The notes under the pieces were generated by a model. That model did no database searches, was not told the origin of the DNA, and saw nothing but the letters and a program-made list of their open reading frames with translations. Positions 29,386 through 38,886 of a stretch of 59,879 bases of DNA are shown here, in pieces; position 1 is the first letter of the stretch, and every line of letters starts with the position of its first letter. A program made the translations under genes and the position numbers. The DNA is from S146-42 sp965371965 (GTDB lineage: Bacteria > Planctomycetota > Phycisphaerae > Phycisphaerales > UBA1924): the NCBI GenBank assembly GCA_965371965.1, contig CBDVAM010000004.1:1-59879 (forward strand), given 5' to 3'.

Positions 29386-31464
29386 CTAGCCGAGAAAGTC
29401 CAGCAGCGAGAGCTGATTCAGCGCCGCCGCCGATTGCAACCCCGCCTGGAGCTGTGTCTGCAAGAGCGTGAACCTGCTGGCCGCGGCCACGAAGTCCAGA
29501 TCCTGGAGCTGGCTCTTGATGGTCTCGTCGAGCACCGTCCGTTCCTCCTGATGTTGCGCTGCGCGTAGCACCTGCCTATTGAAACCTCCGACCAGGGCGC
29601 GGGTCTCGATTACCTGCGCGAGTGAGTTCTCAAGATTCTCTGTCGCAAACTGGATGCCAAGCGTGTCGTCGGCGTCGAGAGAGTTGCGAAGATCGAGCAA
29701 GTCGCTGAAGGAGTTGCTCACACGGATCCGGGCGCGGTCCTCTCCCAGCAGCGTCCCGGTGTTCTGGTCGTACGTTGCGTTGAGCAGCCCGAGTTGCCAG
29801 GACGCGGTCGAGTTGTTCTTGGCCTGGACCTGGATGCCGCCGGTGATGCTCGCGTCGGCGGTGTCCTGGGTGAACGCGATGCCGTTGGGGCCTTCGCCAA
29901 CCCCGGCGCGAAACAGGCTCGGGCTGAGATTCGCCGCTGAGAGCTGCTGGTCTGCCTGCGTGTTGATTGCTGCGAGCATATCCCCGACGGTTGCGAGGTC
30001 CTGCGGGGCGAGGTTGATCGAGATTTCAAAGCCGTTGCCCAGGGTGATGGCGAAATCCACATCGCGTGCGGGGTCCGGCTGGCCTGTGACCTCGTCCACG
30101 CCTCCGGTGAGCACCTCGACCCCTCGCCCGTCGTTGAAGAGGGCGACGGGCGTGCTGAAATCGAGCGTCTTGATGCCCAGGGCGGCTGCGGTCGAGAGCC
30201 CGCCGGAGACCTCTTCGATCGCCATGGCCATATCGCGCGAGCCGGCGACCTCGTTGACGATGACGATGCGGTCCTCGTCGGGATCGATCGCGACGCGCAA
30301 TCCCAGCCCGGCTCCTTGTACCAGTTCGCGCAAATCCTGCACCGTCGTCGCCTGCGAGAGATCGATGACCCTGTTCGATCCCGCGGCGCGAAGGCGGATC
30401 TCACCTAATGGGCCGCTGAGCGCAGAGAGTGATCCGATGGGCGTGGTCATCGTGAGCTTGGGGTCGAGCCCGAGCCCAATGCCACCGGATCGGTTGAACC
30501 CCATCAGGCCGTCCTCGTCGTTGAGCCCGAGATCACTCGCGGTCGATCCCGCGCCGACATCGGTAAAGACCAGATCGATCTCGCTGCCGTCGGCGGCGTC
30601 GGCCAGAACATCAATGACGATCTGCTTGCCGCTGATCGAGACCCCGCCAGGCCCGAGCACGTCGATCCCGGTGTCGTTCTCGTAGGCCCGGATCGCGGAT
30701 TCGATGGAGTCCAGGACGTCCTGGACGGTGTCCGCGCCGGTGAGGTCGACCTCTCGCGACTCGCCGGAGCCGAACGTGAACCGCACGACGCCGAGTTCGA
30801 CACCGGTACCTCGTGCGCCGCGAAGATCGGAGATTCTGGTATCTCCGGTCAGGTCGGGATCGAGATCGACGAGCCCGATGTGGCGTGACGAGGTCGAGCC
30901 GAGGGCGGACCCGCCGAGAGTGATCGGCACGCCGTTGCCCTCGCCCAGGTCGGTGAGCAGGCCCTGGCTTCCGGCGCGATAGCGGAAGCCGCCGAGGTAG
31001 GCTTCAAGGGGCGCAATGCCCGGCGTGCGTCCGCCGAACAGGTGCCCGGCGACGCCCTCGCGATTGGCGATGCTGTGCAACGAGTCGATCATGGACTGGA
31101 CGATGATCGCCTGGCTCTTGCGTTCCTCAGGACCGGCGCCGTCGTCGATCTGGCTCAGGGCGATCTGGTGCGCCTCGTTGAGCAGATCCGTCGCCTCGCC
31201 CAGAGCCGTGTCGAGTTCGAGCAGCGCCGAGTCGGCGTGCTGAAGGTTGCGGACGATCTGGCTGCCGCGTTCGAGGCGCTCGTTGAGCAGGCTGATGGCG
31301 GCGGCCTTGACCGAGTCGTCGCTGGGGCGGTTGACCGCAAGGCCCGTCGACAACCGCTCCTGCAAGCGAGCGATCGCCAGGCTGGTCCGTGTCAGCGAGC
31401 CGCCGGTCATCCGGCTGATCAGCAGGTTGGGCACACGCGAGATGCTGGAGGGGAATGTGCTCAT
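29386..31464 (-). CDS. flgL: hook-filament junction protein FlgL, enlarged
   Basis: Hook-associated protein 3, joining FlgK to the filament. N-terminal helices start STFPSSISRVPNLLISRMTGGSLTRTSLAIARLQERLSTG, and C-terminal helices end AALNQLSLLDFLG, as in flagellin-like proteins. The protein has 692 residues, about twice the usual 300-400. The extra centre (about residues 200-590) holds at least three beta units related to flagellin-IN repeats. Each has an xxxVxDL...ATTVQDLxxxI pattern, such as REVDLTGADTVQDVLDSI, VIDLSQATTVQDLRELV and ISINLAPQDLATVGDMLAAI. These probably decorate the outside of the junction. It is immediately downstream of flgK with a three-base gap. Confidence 0.95.
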   Translation of the reverse strand: MSTFPSSISRVPNLLISRMTGGSLTRTSLAIARLQERLSTGLAVNRPSDDSVKAAAISLLNERLERGSQIVRNLQHADSALLELDTALGEATDLLNEAHQIALSQIDDGAGPEERKSQAIIVQSMIDSLHSIANREGVAGHLFGGRTPGIAPLEAYLGGFRYRAGSQGLLTDLGEGNGVPITLGGSALGSTSSRHIGLVDLDPDLTGDTRISDLRGARGTGVELGVVRFTFGSGESREVDLTGADTVQDVLDSIESAIRAYENDTGIDVLGPGGVSISGKQIVIDVLADAADGSEIDLVFTDVGAGSTASDLGLNDEDGLMGFNRSGGIGLGLDPKLTMTTPIGSLSALSGPLGEIRLRAAGSNRVIDLSQATTVQDLRELVQGAGLGLRVAIDPDEDRIVIVNEVAGSRDMAMAIEEVSGGLSTAAALGIKTLDFSTPVALFNDGRGVEVLTGGVDEVTGQPDPARDVDFAITLGNGFEISINLAPQDLATVGDMLAAINTQADQQLSAANLSPSLFRAGVGEGPNGIAFTQDTADASITGGIQVQAKNNSTASWQLGLLNATYDQNTGTLLGEDRARIRVSNSFSDLLDLRNSLDADDTLGIQFATENLENSLAQVIETRALVGGFNRQVLRAAQHQEERTVLDETIKSQLQDLDFVAAASRFTLLQTQLQAGLQSAAALNQLSLLDFLG

Positions 31465-31467
31465 AAT

Positions 31468-33204
31468 CTACACGATCGCCATGAGTGTCTGGAGGAGCTG
31501 GTCGGCGATCGAGATCACGCGGGCCGCTCCCTGGTACTGACGCTGGAAGTTCAGCAGGTCGATTGCTTCCTCGTCGATGCTCACGCCGCTGATCCCCGCC
31601 TTCTGGGCTTCGAGACTCTCGCGGACGATGGTGGCGGACCCCTCGCGGCTGATGGCGGTGCCGGTCTGGCTTGCGATACGCTGGACGCTGGTCTGCCAGA
31701 ATCCACGGAAGCTCTCGCCGCCCAGCGCCGTCAGTGGCTCATCCTGGAGCTGTGCGATCGCGAGCGCCGTCGCGTTTTCGACCAGCCGCCCATCGACGAT
31801 CTTGCCGACGCGCAGTCGATTGGGCTGCTCGGTGAGGTTCGAGCTGACGGCGATGTCGCGTGCGTTGGTGCCGGTGAAGAAAGCGTTGACGCCGAGCGTG
31901 CCCAGCGTGTTCGAGCTGTCGTCGGCGAAGTCGAAGCTGAAGCCGCCATCGGCTTTGATCTCGAGGCGTCCCTGGGCGTCGACGCGGGCGCTGATTCCGT
32001 CGACGGCGTCGAGCTGGGCGATGATGTCCTCGACGCTGGTGTCGTCCTGGGTGCCTCTTGAGAGGTCGTTGGCGATGCCGTCCAGGTCGATATCGATGCG
32101 CCGCACGGTCTGTTGGCCCGAGGCCTCGTGCCTGACATGCACGAAGAATCCGCCGTTCTTCGGCCCAAAGGGCAGGTCGCCGATCGCGCCGTTGGTCCGG
32201 TCATTGAGCGCAAGCGAGAGCTGGTCGGGATCGAACGCGAGCGTCGAGCGCGCGATTCTCAGGCCCTCGATATTGGCCCCGGTCGCGTGCAGCTTGTTGA
32301 TCTCAAAGGTGAGCTGTGCGGCGAGGCGATCGAGGTCCGCGAGAGTGTCGCCCACAGCCGATTCGCGAGACTCCAGCAGCGCTCCGACCCTGCCCGACGA
32401 GATCCGGACGTTCCGCTCGTTGTCGCCGGCGACGATCGAGACGCCAACCCCCGTGGCGGTCGAGACCCGCCGGACGCTCAGGGGGCGGGCAATGTTGCCC
32501 AGCACGATCGGCGTGGAGCCGAGCAGCACGTCGGTCGCGCCGCTGGCCTGCTCGACGCTCGACACGTCCATCATCTCGCTGAGAAACCCGATGGCCTGGT
32601 CGCGCCGGTCGCGCAGGCCGTTGGCGACCGCCGTGCCGACCTCGGCGGCGACAATCTTCTTGTTGAGGTCCGCGACCTCATTGATGAGGCGGTTGGCCTC
32701 GGCGATCGCGATACCCAGATCGGCGTCGATGCCGTTGCGCGTCGATCGAAGGTCCTTTGAGATCCGATTGAGGAACCCGGCGAGCTGCTGGCCCCGCTGG
32801 ACGACGACCGCCGAGGACTCGGTCAGGTTCGCCCGCTCGCTCCATCCACCGAAGAAGTCGTTGAGCTCGCTGGACAGATCCGCGTCCCCCAGTTCGCTCA
32901 AGGAAGCCTCGATCGTGCTGAATAGTTCGAGCGTCGTGCGGGCCGCGGCTTGCTCAGAGATCGCGCCCTCCAGACGGGTGCGCAGGCCCTCGCTCACCTG
33001 GCGCTGGATCGCGCCGACCGCGACACCGCGTCCGACGAAGGCAGACAGGCTCTGACGCACGCCGCGGATCGGGTCGAGGCTGATCGCCTGGCGCGAGTAC
33101 CCTGGCGTTGCGGCGTTGGCCATGTTGTTCGACGCGACCTGGATGCCGATCTGGCTCGCGGTCAGCGCCGAACGTCCGATCTGGATGGCCCCGGTCAGGC
33201 TCAT
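31468..33204 (-). CDS. flgK: hook-filament junction protein FlgK
   Basis: Hook-associated protein 1, 578 residues, the first junction ring on the hook. The N-terminus MSLTGAIQIGRSALTASQIGIQVASNNMANAATPGYSRQ carries the rod/hook-type ANNxANxxTxGY motif. The C-terminus (GVSIDEEAIDLLNFQRQYQGAARVISIADQLLQTLM) has the matching LIxFQxAYQAsAkvis pattern. Length is normal for the family. It follows flgN, its chaperone, and precedes flgL. Confidence 0.96.
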   Translation of the reverse strand: MSLTGAIQIGRSALTASQIGIQVASNNMANAATPGYSRQAISLDPIRGVRQSLSAFVGRGVAVGAIQRQVSEGLRTRLEGAISEQAAARTTLELFSTIEASLSELGDADLSSELNDFFGGWSERANLTESSAVVVQRGQQLAGFLNRISKDLRSTRNGIDADLGIAIAEANRLINEVADLNKKIVAAEVGTAVANGLRDRRDQAIGFLSEMMDVSSVEQASGATDVLLGSTPIVLGNIARPLSVRRVSTATGVGVSIVAGDNERNVRISSGRVGALLESRESAVGDTLADLDRLAAQLTFEINKLHATGANIEGLRIARSTLAFDPDQLSLALNDRTNGAIGDLPFGPKNGGFFVHVRHEASGQQTVRRIDIDLDGIANDLSRGTQDDTSVEDIIAQLDAVDGISARVDAQGRLEIKADGGFSFDFADDSSNTLGTLGVNAFFTGTNARDIAVSSNLTEQPNRLRVGKIVDGRLVENATALAIAQLQDEPLTALGGESFRGFWQTSVQRIASQTGTAISREGSATIVRESLEAQKAGISGVSIDEEAIDLLNFQRQYQGAARVISIADQLLQTLMAIV

Positions 33205-33280
33205 GCGTCAATCTCTGTGCGCGGATTCCGGGCGTATTCGCCCCGTGCTCGCCAGCGCTGGCTTTGCGTGCTCGGTGTTG

Positions 33281-33811
33281 TCATTGCATGATGTCCACGC
33301 CGGCGGAAATCGGAGTCTGCGATGCGCCGGCGGGCGAATACGTCGCGGCGCTCTGGAGCTTGCACGCGACCTGCCGGACCAGCCCCTCCATGTGTGCCGC
33401 CAGCGCGCTGGCCGCCAGCCCGAGGATCTCCTGCTCCTTGCGCGTCTTCTCAATGATCGATAGCAGGCGCTCGCCCGTGTGCAGAAGTCTCGTCCGCGCC
33501 GGCTCGCCGATCTGCTGGGCGAGCTCGGTGATCGTCAGGGCCTCGCCGGCGATGCGCGAGCCATCGAGTGCCGCGATCTGGAGCAGATCTTGTCTGCGGG
33601 TCTCGATCTCGGCGATCTCACCCATGATCTGCTGCTGGGCGATCGTGCAACGCTCGCCGCTCTTGGCATCGCTCCGCGAGAGGGCCGCGCGATGCTCGCC
33701 GATCGTGACCAGCCACCTCTGGTGGGCCTCGATCAGATCCTCCAGGACGCGATGGATCTCGTCTGCGTCGAACGCGACGCCCTGCGCGACGGCTTGATTG
33801 GTCTGGGTCAT
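33281..33811 (-). CDS. flgN: FlgN-type export chaperone
   Basis: A 176-residue, almost fully helical protein fitting the FlgN family, the chaperone for FlgK and FlgL. The N-terminal pattern is EIHRVLEDLIEAHQRWLVTIGEHRAAL, with Glu/Gln-rich helices following. Family identity is low in general for FlgN, so placement directly before flgK is important evidence. It overlaps the rod-binding gene by four bases. The last 20 residues are probably disordered. Confidence 0.8.
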   Translation of the reverse strand: MTQTNQAVAQGVAFDADEIHRVLEDLIEAHQRWLVTIGEHRAALSRSDAKSGERCTIAQQQIMGEIAEIETRRQDLLQIAALDGSRIAGEALTITELAQQIGEPARTRLLHTGERLLSIIEKTRKEQEILGLAASALAAHMEGLVRQVACKLQSAATYSPAGASQTPISAGVDIMQ

Positions 33812-34275
33812 GCGTCGCCCCCTTGCGAGAACGTGAGGGTGGGTCTATCAAGCGCGGGCGGGTCGAATCGCTCGGCGAGTTCTGCCGGTGCCTGCTTGCC
33901 GTTCGCTCGCATGTCCCGCTCGATGCGATCGATCAGCGGCCATCGAGATGAACGCATCATCGAATCGCTCAGGCGGGCGTCCATCAGCGGTCCGAACTGC
34001 TTCTCGATCGCGGTGGGAGCGAACGGCGGGGCCGCGTTGTTTGATTCGCGTGCCGCGCGAAGGATCGGCTGGATGAACGTCACCGCGACCAACTGCTCGG
34101 CGGCGTGGCGCGTCTCGTCGTCTGTGATCGTGTCTCTGCCGACCGAAGCGTTCGCCAGGAGCCTCGCAAAGCCCGCATCGCGCATGGCAATACTCGGGAT
34201 TTGCAGCTTCTGATCCAACAGGCCCAGGCTTGCGTCGCCGTCGGTCCGCCCGAGTTGTCCGCTGTTCTCAGGCAT
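33808..34275 (-). CDS. flgJ: FlgJ-type rod-binding protein without hydrolase domain
   Basis: A 155-residue protein matching the N-terminal rod-binding part of FlgJ: a long helix region with AEQLVAVTFIQPILRAAR, then MMRSSRWPLIDRIERDMRANG. The C-terminal muramidase domain found in enterobacterial FlgJ is absent, so a separate enzyme must open the peptidoglycan. The ATG overlaps the flgI stop (ATGA), and its own end overlaps flgN. The order flgI-flgJ-flgN-flgK supports the call. Confidence 0.8.
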   Translation of the reverse strand: MPENSGQLGRTDGDASLGLLDQKLQIPSIAMRDAGFARLLANASVGRDTITDDETRHAAEQLVAVTFIQPILRAARESNNAAPPFAPTAIEKQFGPLMDARLSDSMMRSSRWPLIDRIERDMRANGKQAPAELAERFDPPALDRPTLTFSQGGDA

Positions 34276-35363
34276 CAGTCCACAATCAACTCTGCGTTCA
34301 GCTGTCCGGTCTTTTCCAGCATGTGCAGGATCTCGATCTGGTCCTCCACGGGCACGTCCAGGGCCTTGAACGCGTTCAGCAGGTCGTCCAGACGGGCCTG
34401 TTCCTGCAGCCCGGCGTAGGTGCCGACACCCGCGACGCCCTCGGTCGAGATGATCGGGTTTGCGACGGTCGGCTGCGGTGCAGGCGTGATCCGCCGGACC
34501 ACCAGGTTCTTGTGCGCGATCGCGACCAGGCTGATCCGCACGTCGTGGGTCGCGATGATCGCCCCCGTGCGTCTGTTCACGATGACCCGAGCCGGGAGCT
34601 TCAGCTGGCCCGGATCGAACTCGGTATTCAGCACGTCGGCGATGAACGGCGCTGTGTTGCCGCGGTACCCGCTGGGCACCCGGACGCGGATCGTGCGATC
34701 GTCGACCGCCCAGGCGATCGCCTCATCGACCTGCGAGAAGCCGTCGGGCGCGAGCTGGTACTCATCGCGGATCCGCCCGGCGATGTGGGTCGTCGTCTGA
34801 AAGCCCGCGTGGCTCGGCTCGACGATGAGATCGAACGTGTCGCCTATGACACTCTGAGGGAACGGACGCACGATCTGCGCCCCGCGCCGGACACGCCCGC
34901 GCGTTCCGATCGTTTCGTCATCGATCTCGATCGATCCTTCGGCTACGGCATAGACCGGTTGGCCCGGCTTGGGCCCGGTGAGCGCAGTGAGATAGAGCTG
35001 GCCCCCCTTGAGGCTCGACGCACTGTGCAGGGCGGTCACGATCACGTCGTACTGATCGTTCAGGCGCACGCCCGCCGCGGGCGTCCGGCAGGTCACCATC
35101 ACCAGCGCCACGCTTCGGCTGGATTCCAGCTCCTCGAAGTTCGCAATCGGTGCGCCATTGTTTGCCAGGACCTGGGCGAGCGGGCGTGCCAGGACGAGGT
35201 CCTTGCCCGAGTCGCCCGTGCCGGGCAGGCCGATCACGAGCCCGAGCCCCTGGAGGACCGACTCGCCCTGATCGTTCAGGCGGCAGACGTCCTTGACGCG
35301 CGTCGCGAGGCTCAAGCCGCACAGCAGCGAGATGGTCAGCATGCCCAAGACAGCGTGGCGCAT
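34275..35363 (-). CDS. flgI: flagellar P-ring protein FlgI
   Basis: Periplasmic P-ring subunit, 362 residues. A signal peptide (HAVLGMLTISLLCGLSLA) is followed by the family start TRVKDVCRLNDQGESVLQGLGLVIGLPGTGDSG. Further family signs are VALVMVTCRTPAAGVRLNDQYDVIVTALHSASSLKGGQL and VIVNRRTGAIIATHDVRIS. I use ATG 35363 (MRHAVLGML); the 12 extra codons upstream lack hydrophobic character. It is preceded by flgH and followed by flgJ with overlapping codons. Confidence 0.95.
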   Translation of the reverse strand: MRHAVLGMLTISLLCGLSLATRVKDVCRLNDQGESVLQGLGLVIGLPGTGDSGKDLVLARPLAQVLANNGAPIANFEELESSRSVALVMVTCRTPAAGVRLNDQYDVIVTALHSASSLKGGQLYLTALTGPKPGQPVYAVAEGSIEIDDETIGTRGRVRRGAQIVRPFPQSVIGDTFDLIVEPSHAGFQTTTHIAGRIRDEYQLAPDGFSQVDEAIAWAVDDRTIRVRVPSGYRGNTAPFIADVLNTEFDPGQLKLPARVIVNRRTGAIIATHDVRISLVAIAHKNLVVRRITPAPQPTVANPIISTEGVAGVGTYAGLQEQARLDDLLNAFKALDVPVEDQIEILHMLEKTGQLNAELIVD

Positions 35364-35445
35364 CCATGTCCTCCTTGACGCAACGTCCCCGGCGAGCACT
35401 TCCGCGAATCGCGTGCCAAGCCCGCCGACCGGCTCGCGCGACGGG

Positions 35446-36135
35446 CTAGAAGTTGAAGATGGTGTCGAGCATGTTTGTCAAGAAGCCCTTGCTCGCCGCC
35501 TTCTTGACATCGCCGGTGTTGTTCTGCTCGACGCGGAGATTCGCGAGCTGGCTCGACAGGACGGTGTTCTGGCCCGTGATATCTTCCTGCCTGCACACGC
35601 CGCTGAGGACCAGCAGGCTCTCCTCGCTATCGCGAACGATCTCCTTCTTGGCCTCGAGCACGATCGTCCCGTTGGGCTTGACGTCGATGATCTCGGCGGT
35701 GATGCGAGCGGTGAAGCGGTCGGATCGCTCGTAATCGCCCTCGCCCGCGAACTCCCGCTCGGCGCTCGCGTCGAGAAGGTCCAGCCCGCTGAGATCGCCC
35801 TCGCGAAGACGCAACTCGAGCAGCTCCCACGGGTCCAGGATGCTGTCAAGCTCCATCTTCGAGGTCGCTTCCTTCTCCGTCTCCAGCGTCTGGCTCGACG
35901 AGCTCTTGCTTTGCTCGTCGATCACGATCGTGACCAGATCGTGGATACGGAACTCGCGCGGTTGTGGCGGCGTGATCGCCGTCATGCTCCACTCATACAA
36001 GCTCGCACGCGGTTTGCCCGAAGGCGCTGCGATCGTTCGCGCCGGCTCGGGCTCGACGGGCGTCGTGAACAGGCTCTGACCAGACGCGACGCTCGCACAC
36101 ATCGCCATCAGCCAGAATGTCCTTGCATGACTCAT
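35446..36135 (-). CDS. flgH: flagellar L-ring protein FlgH, probably without lipid anchor
   Basis: Outer-membrane L-ring subunit, 229 residues. Family marks are LVTIVIDEQSKSSSSQTLETEKE, RITAEIIDVKPNGTIVLEAKKEI, LLVLSGVCRQEDI and the end SKGFLTNMLDTIFNF. FlgH is normally a lipoprotein, but here the N-terminus (FWLMAMCASVASGQS) offers a signal peptide with no L-x-G/A-C box; the only Cys is preceded by Met. It is translationally coupled to flgA through ATGA. Confidence 0.94.
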   Translation of the reverse strand: MSHARTFWLMAMCASVASGQSLFTTPVEPEPARTIAAPSGKPRASLYEWSMTAITPPQPREFRIHDLVTIVIDEQSKSSSSQTLETEKEATSKMELDSILDPWELLELRLREGDLSGLDLLDASAEREFAGEGDYERSDRFTARITAEIIDVKPNGTIVLEAKKEIVRDSEESLLVLSGVCRQEDITGQNTVLSSQLANLRVEQNNTGDVKKAASKGFLTNMLDTIFNF

Positions 36136-37223
36136 AGTCCACCTCCCAGGCTCGTCGCGACGATCACCGCCTGGCCCGGGCCGCTGACCCGTGCTTGCAG
36201 GCGCCTCTTGCTGCCGTCGGCGGACTCGAACTCGATCGTCTCGCCCTCGCGACCGTCCCGCCTCGCCCGCATCCGCTGCAACTCAATGAGGATCGAGCCG
36301 CTGATACAGTGGATGTTCACCAGTTCTCCCCGCCTCACGACGATCGGCGGCTCGACCATGTGGGCCTCGACGACCCGTCCTATCGGGATCGACCGCGTCG
36401 CGACGCGACCCAGCGCTTCGCTTGCAAGCGCCGGTGCCGCCGTTGGCGTGAGCCACTGCTCTTGGGGCGTTGTGTCGCTCTTGGCGACCACATCGCCGCG
36501 CCGGATGTCTCGGGTCGTGACGAGCACCGTTCTGCGGACCAACACCTCCACCTTGATGGTGCGGCTGTGGACGATCCGATCGCCCTGATACACCGTGATC
36601 GACAGGGGCATCCGATCGGAAACGCCCGTGGGCTTCACATCAAAGACGCGACCGCTCGTCGCCCCGTTGAGAAACTGTTCATCCCGCTTGTCGAAGGTCA
36701 GCCGGAGGTCGTTGGCCCCGACCGCGAGCGTGCGAGCGATCGCCGAGGCGGCGAGATCGCGCAGCAACCCAGTCGGTGCAGACCTCGCTTGCCTGGGCTC
36801 TTCGATGATGTCGATCGCTGCGGGAACCTGGCGCTCGGCGTGCCCGAGCGTCGGCATGATCGCGCACGAGCCGCCGCGCAGTTCCAGCGTGGAAAGGCGC
36901 ACGTTCTGCTCTTCGAGCAGTTCCTTGATGCGCTCGATGTCTATCTCGACCCACCCCGCGTCGGTCGCGGTTGTCTCGTCGAGTCGTTCGATGACGACCA
37001 ACTTTGAAAGCGACGCCGCGTCGTCCCCGTCGAGTATCGCGATCTGACCGAGCGTGACCGGCGCGTCGGCGGGCGCTCGAACGACGCTGCGCAGGCTCAC
37101 CCGCGTGTCCGCGCCGCTCTGCGAGGCCAGGAGGAAGAGCAAGATCACCACAACCATGGCCGACCACCGCAGTGCAATCTCGGCCCTCGCCCGGTCGAAC
37201 GCTCGCTCACTCAACTGCTTCAT
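36132..37223 (-). CDS. flgA: FlgA, P-ring assembly chaperone
   Basis: A 363-residue periplasmic protein with a signal anchor (WSAMVVVILLFLLASQSG) and a C-terminal SAF-type domain. The latter is recognisable in TTRDIRRGDVVAKSDTT, RVATRSIPIGRVVEAHMVEPPIVVRRGELVNIHC and VSGPGQAVIVATSLGGGL. The N-terminal half is larger than in enterobacterial FlgA. It sits between flgG and flgH, a usual position. Four bases separate it from flgG. Confidence 0.9.
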   Translation of the reverse strand: MKQLSERAFDRARAEIALRWSAMVVVILLFLLASQSGADTRVSLRSVVRAPADAPVTLGQIAILDGDDAASLSKLVVIERLDETTATDAGWVEIDIERIKELLEEQNVRLSTLELRGGSCAIMPTLGHAERQVPAAIDIIEEPRQARSAPTGLLRDLAASAIARTLAVGANDLRLTFDKRDEQFLNGATSGRVFDVKPTGVSDRMPLSITVYQGDRIVHSRTIKVEVLVRRTVLVTTRDIRRGDVVAKSDTTPQEQWLTPTAAPALASEALGRVATRSIPIGRVVEAHMVEPPIVVRRGELVNIHCISGSILIELQRMRARRDGREGETIEFESADGSKRRLQARVSGPGQAVIVATSLGGGL

Positions 37224-37227
37224 GGAC

Positions 37228-38025
37228 TTACCTTCTCAGCTGCGCCACGGCCCGCAGCGTCTCGTCGGCGGCGCGGATCGCCTGGCTGTTCATCTCGAAC
37301 GCACGCTGGGTGCGGATGAGCTCGATGAGCTCGCGCGTCGGATCGACGTTGGAACCCTCGAGCATGCCGCTGATGATCGAGCCGCGGTTGTCCTCGCCCG
37401 CGTTGCCGATGGTGGGTGGGCCCGAGCCCGCGGTCTCGAGAAACAGGTTCTCGCCTATGGGGCGCAGACCCGCCTGGTTGATAAATGTCGCGAGCTCGAT
37501 CTGACCCTGGTCCGAGGGTGCCGGGTCGCCGGGAATGGTGACGAAGACCCGCCCATCGGAGTTAATCTCGATATTCTCGGCGTTGTCGGGGATGTTGATG
37601 ACCGGTTCGATGACGCGCCCTGGGTCGCTGGCGAGCGTGAGGTCGCCATCGGCGTTGATCACGAGGTTGCCGGCGCGGGTATACGCGATCTCGCCATCCT
37701 CGCCCTGCACCTGCAGGAAGCCGAGCCCGCTGATGCGGATGTCCAGCGGGCGATTGGTCACGATCGTCGATCCCTCGGAAAAGTCCTGCTGGGTCCCCGC
37801 GACACGCACGCCCAAGCCCACGAAGAGCCCCGTCGGACGGGCCTCGCCCAGCGCATTCTCGACGCCCGGCTGCGCCCGCTCCAGATAGAGCAGATCCTGG
37901 AAGTTCGCCCGGCTGGACTTGAACCCGATGGTGTTGACGTTGGCGAGGTTGTTCGCGGTCACGTCGAGTTGGGTGTTGAGCGCGTTGAGCCCGCTCGCCG
38001 CCGATTGCATCGCGAGGATCGCCAT
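37228..38025 (-). CDS. flgG: distal rod protein FlgG
   Basis: Distal rod subunit, 265 residues, the expected length. The N-terminus (AMQSAASGLNALNTQLDVTANNLANVNTIGFKSSRANFQDLLY) and the C-terminus (VDPTRELIELIRTQRAFEMNSQAIRAADETLRAVAQLRR) both have full family signatures. The middle has PLDIRISGLGFLQVQGEDGEIAYTRAGNLVIN. It follows flgF by 46 bases. Confidence 0.97.
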   Translation of the reverse strand: MAILAMQSAASGLNALNTQLDVTANNLANVNTIGFKSSRANFQDLLYLERAQPGVENALGEARPTGLFVGLGVRVAGTQQDFSEGSTIVTNRPLDIRISGLGFLQVQGEDGEIAYTRAGNLVINADGDLTLASDPGRVIEPVINIPDNAENIEINSDGRVFVTIPGDPAPSDQGQIELATFINQAGLRPIGENLFLETAGSGPPTIGNAGEDNRGSIISGMLEGSNVDPTRELIELIRTQRAFEMNSQAIRAADETLRAVAQLRR

Positions 38026-38071
38026 TCACTAGCCTCCGTGGCCCGCGTCGGGCCGAAACGCTCCGGTCTCG

Positions 38072-38845
38072 CTACGTGACCCGTCCGAGCCCGTTGATGG
38101 CCCGCTCCATCATGCGGTCGTGGTATGTGATCATGCCGATATTGCCCTGGGCGGCCTTGCCGGCGGCTGTCAGCGCCATCATCGCGCTGATGGGGTTGAT
38201 CGCCGAGCCCTCGACCGCACGCTGGAGGATCTGCCCCGAGCCTTCTGTCAGACTCGCCTCGACGTTGCCGCTTGCCTCGAACATGCCGTCGCCTACGGGA
38301 ATGAGCGCGGCCTTGTCGTCGGTCTCTAACAGCGCCACCCGCGCGACGGGCACACCATCGATGTGGATCGACCCCCGCTGATCGATTGTGATTGCGCCCT
38401 CGTCGGGCAGGTAGATCGGCTGGCCGCGATCATCGAGGATCGCCTTGCCGTCGGTGATCCTCACGAGCGTGCCATCGCTGCTTCTGGTCCATCGCCCGTC
38501 GCGGGTGAGGCGGGTCGTGTCGCCGTCGGCCTCGTGTTGGACAACGAAGAACCCGTCGCCGCGGATCGCGACGTCGAGGTCGTTGCCGGTCCCCCGGATC
38601 GCGCCCTGCTCAAAGCTGACGCGCGACGGCGACATCATCACCCCCGCGCCCAGTTGCTCTAGCAGATCGCTCGAGGGCAGGAATCCGAGGCCGTCCTCGC
38701 TCCGCACCGGATCACGCTGGCGGGCCATCGCCAGGCTGGGCTTGAACCCCGGCGTCGTCGCGTTGGCCAGGTTGTTCGCAAACACGTCCTGGCGGTAGAG
38801 CGAGGTCAGGGCTCCCGAGGCCGAGATGTACATGCCATAGTTCAT
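38072..38845 (-). CDS. flgF: proximal rod protein FlgF
   Basis: Proximal rod subunit, 257 residues. The N-terminus (NYGMYISASGALTSLYRQDVFANNLANATTPGFKPSLA) and motif NDLDVAIRGDGFFVVQ are typical, and the C-terminus (AVEGSAINPISAMMALTAAGKAAQGNIGMITYHDRMMERAI) resembles FlgF/FlgG ends. ATG 38845 has AGGA six bases upstream, and the family start fits there; longer upstream readings are not coding. It is the first gene of the flagellar operon, and a sigma-54 type promoter lies about 42 bases upstream. Confidence 0.93.
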   Translation of the reverse strand: MNYGMYISASGALTSLYRQDVFANNLANATTPGFKPSLAMARQRDPVRSEDGLGFLPSSDLLEQLGAGVMMSPSRVSFEQGAIRGTGNDLDVAIRGDGFFVVQHEADGDTTRLTRDGRWTRSSDGTLVRITDGKAILDDRGQPIYLPDEGAITIDQRGSIHIDGVPVARVALLETDDKAALIPVGDGMFEASGNVEASLTEGSGQILQRAVEGSAINPISAMMALTAAGKAAQGNIGMITYHDRMMERAINGLGRVT

Positions 38846-38886
38846 GGTTGGTCCTGTGCGCACACGCCGCGCATCGGGACTCAACC

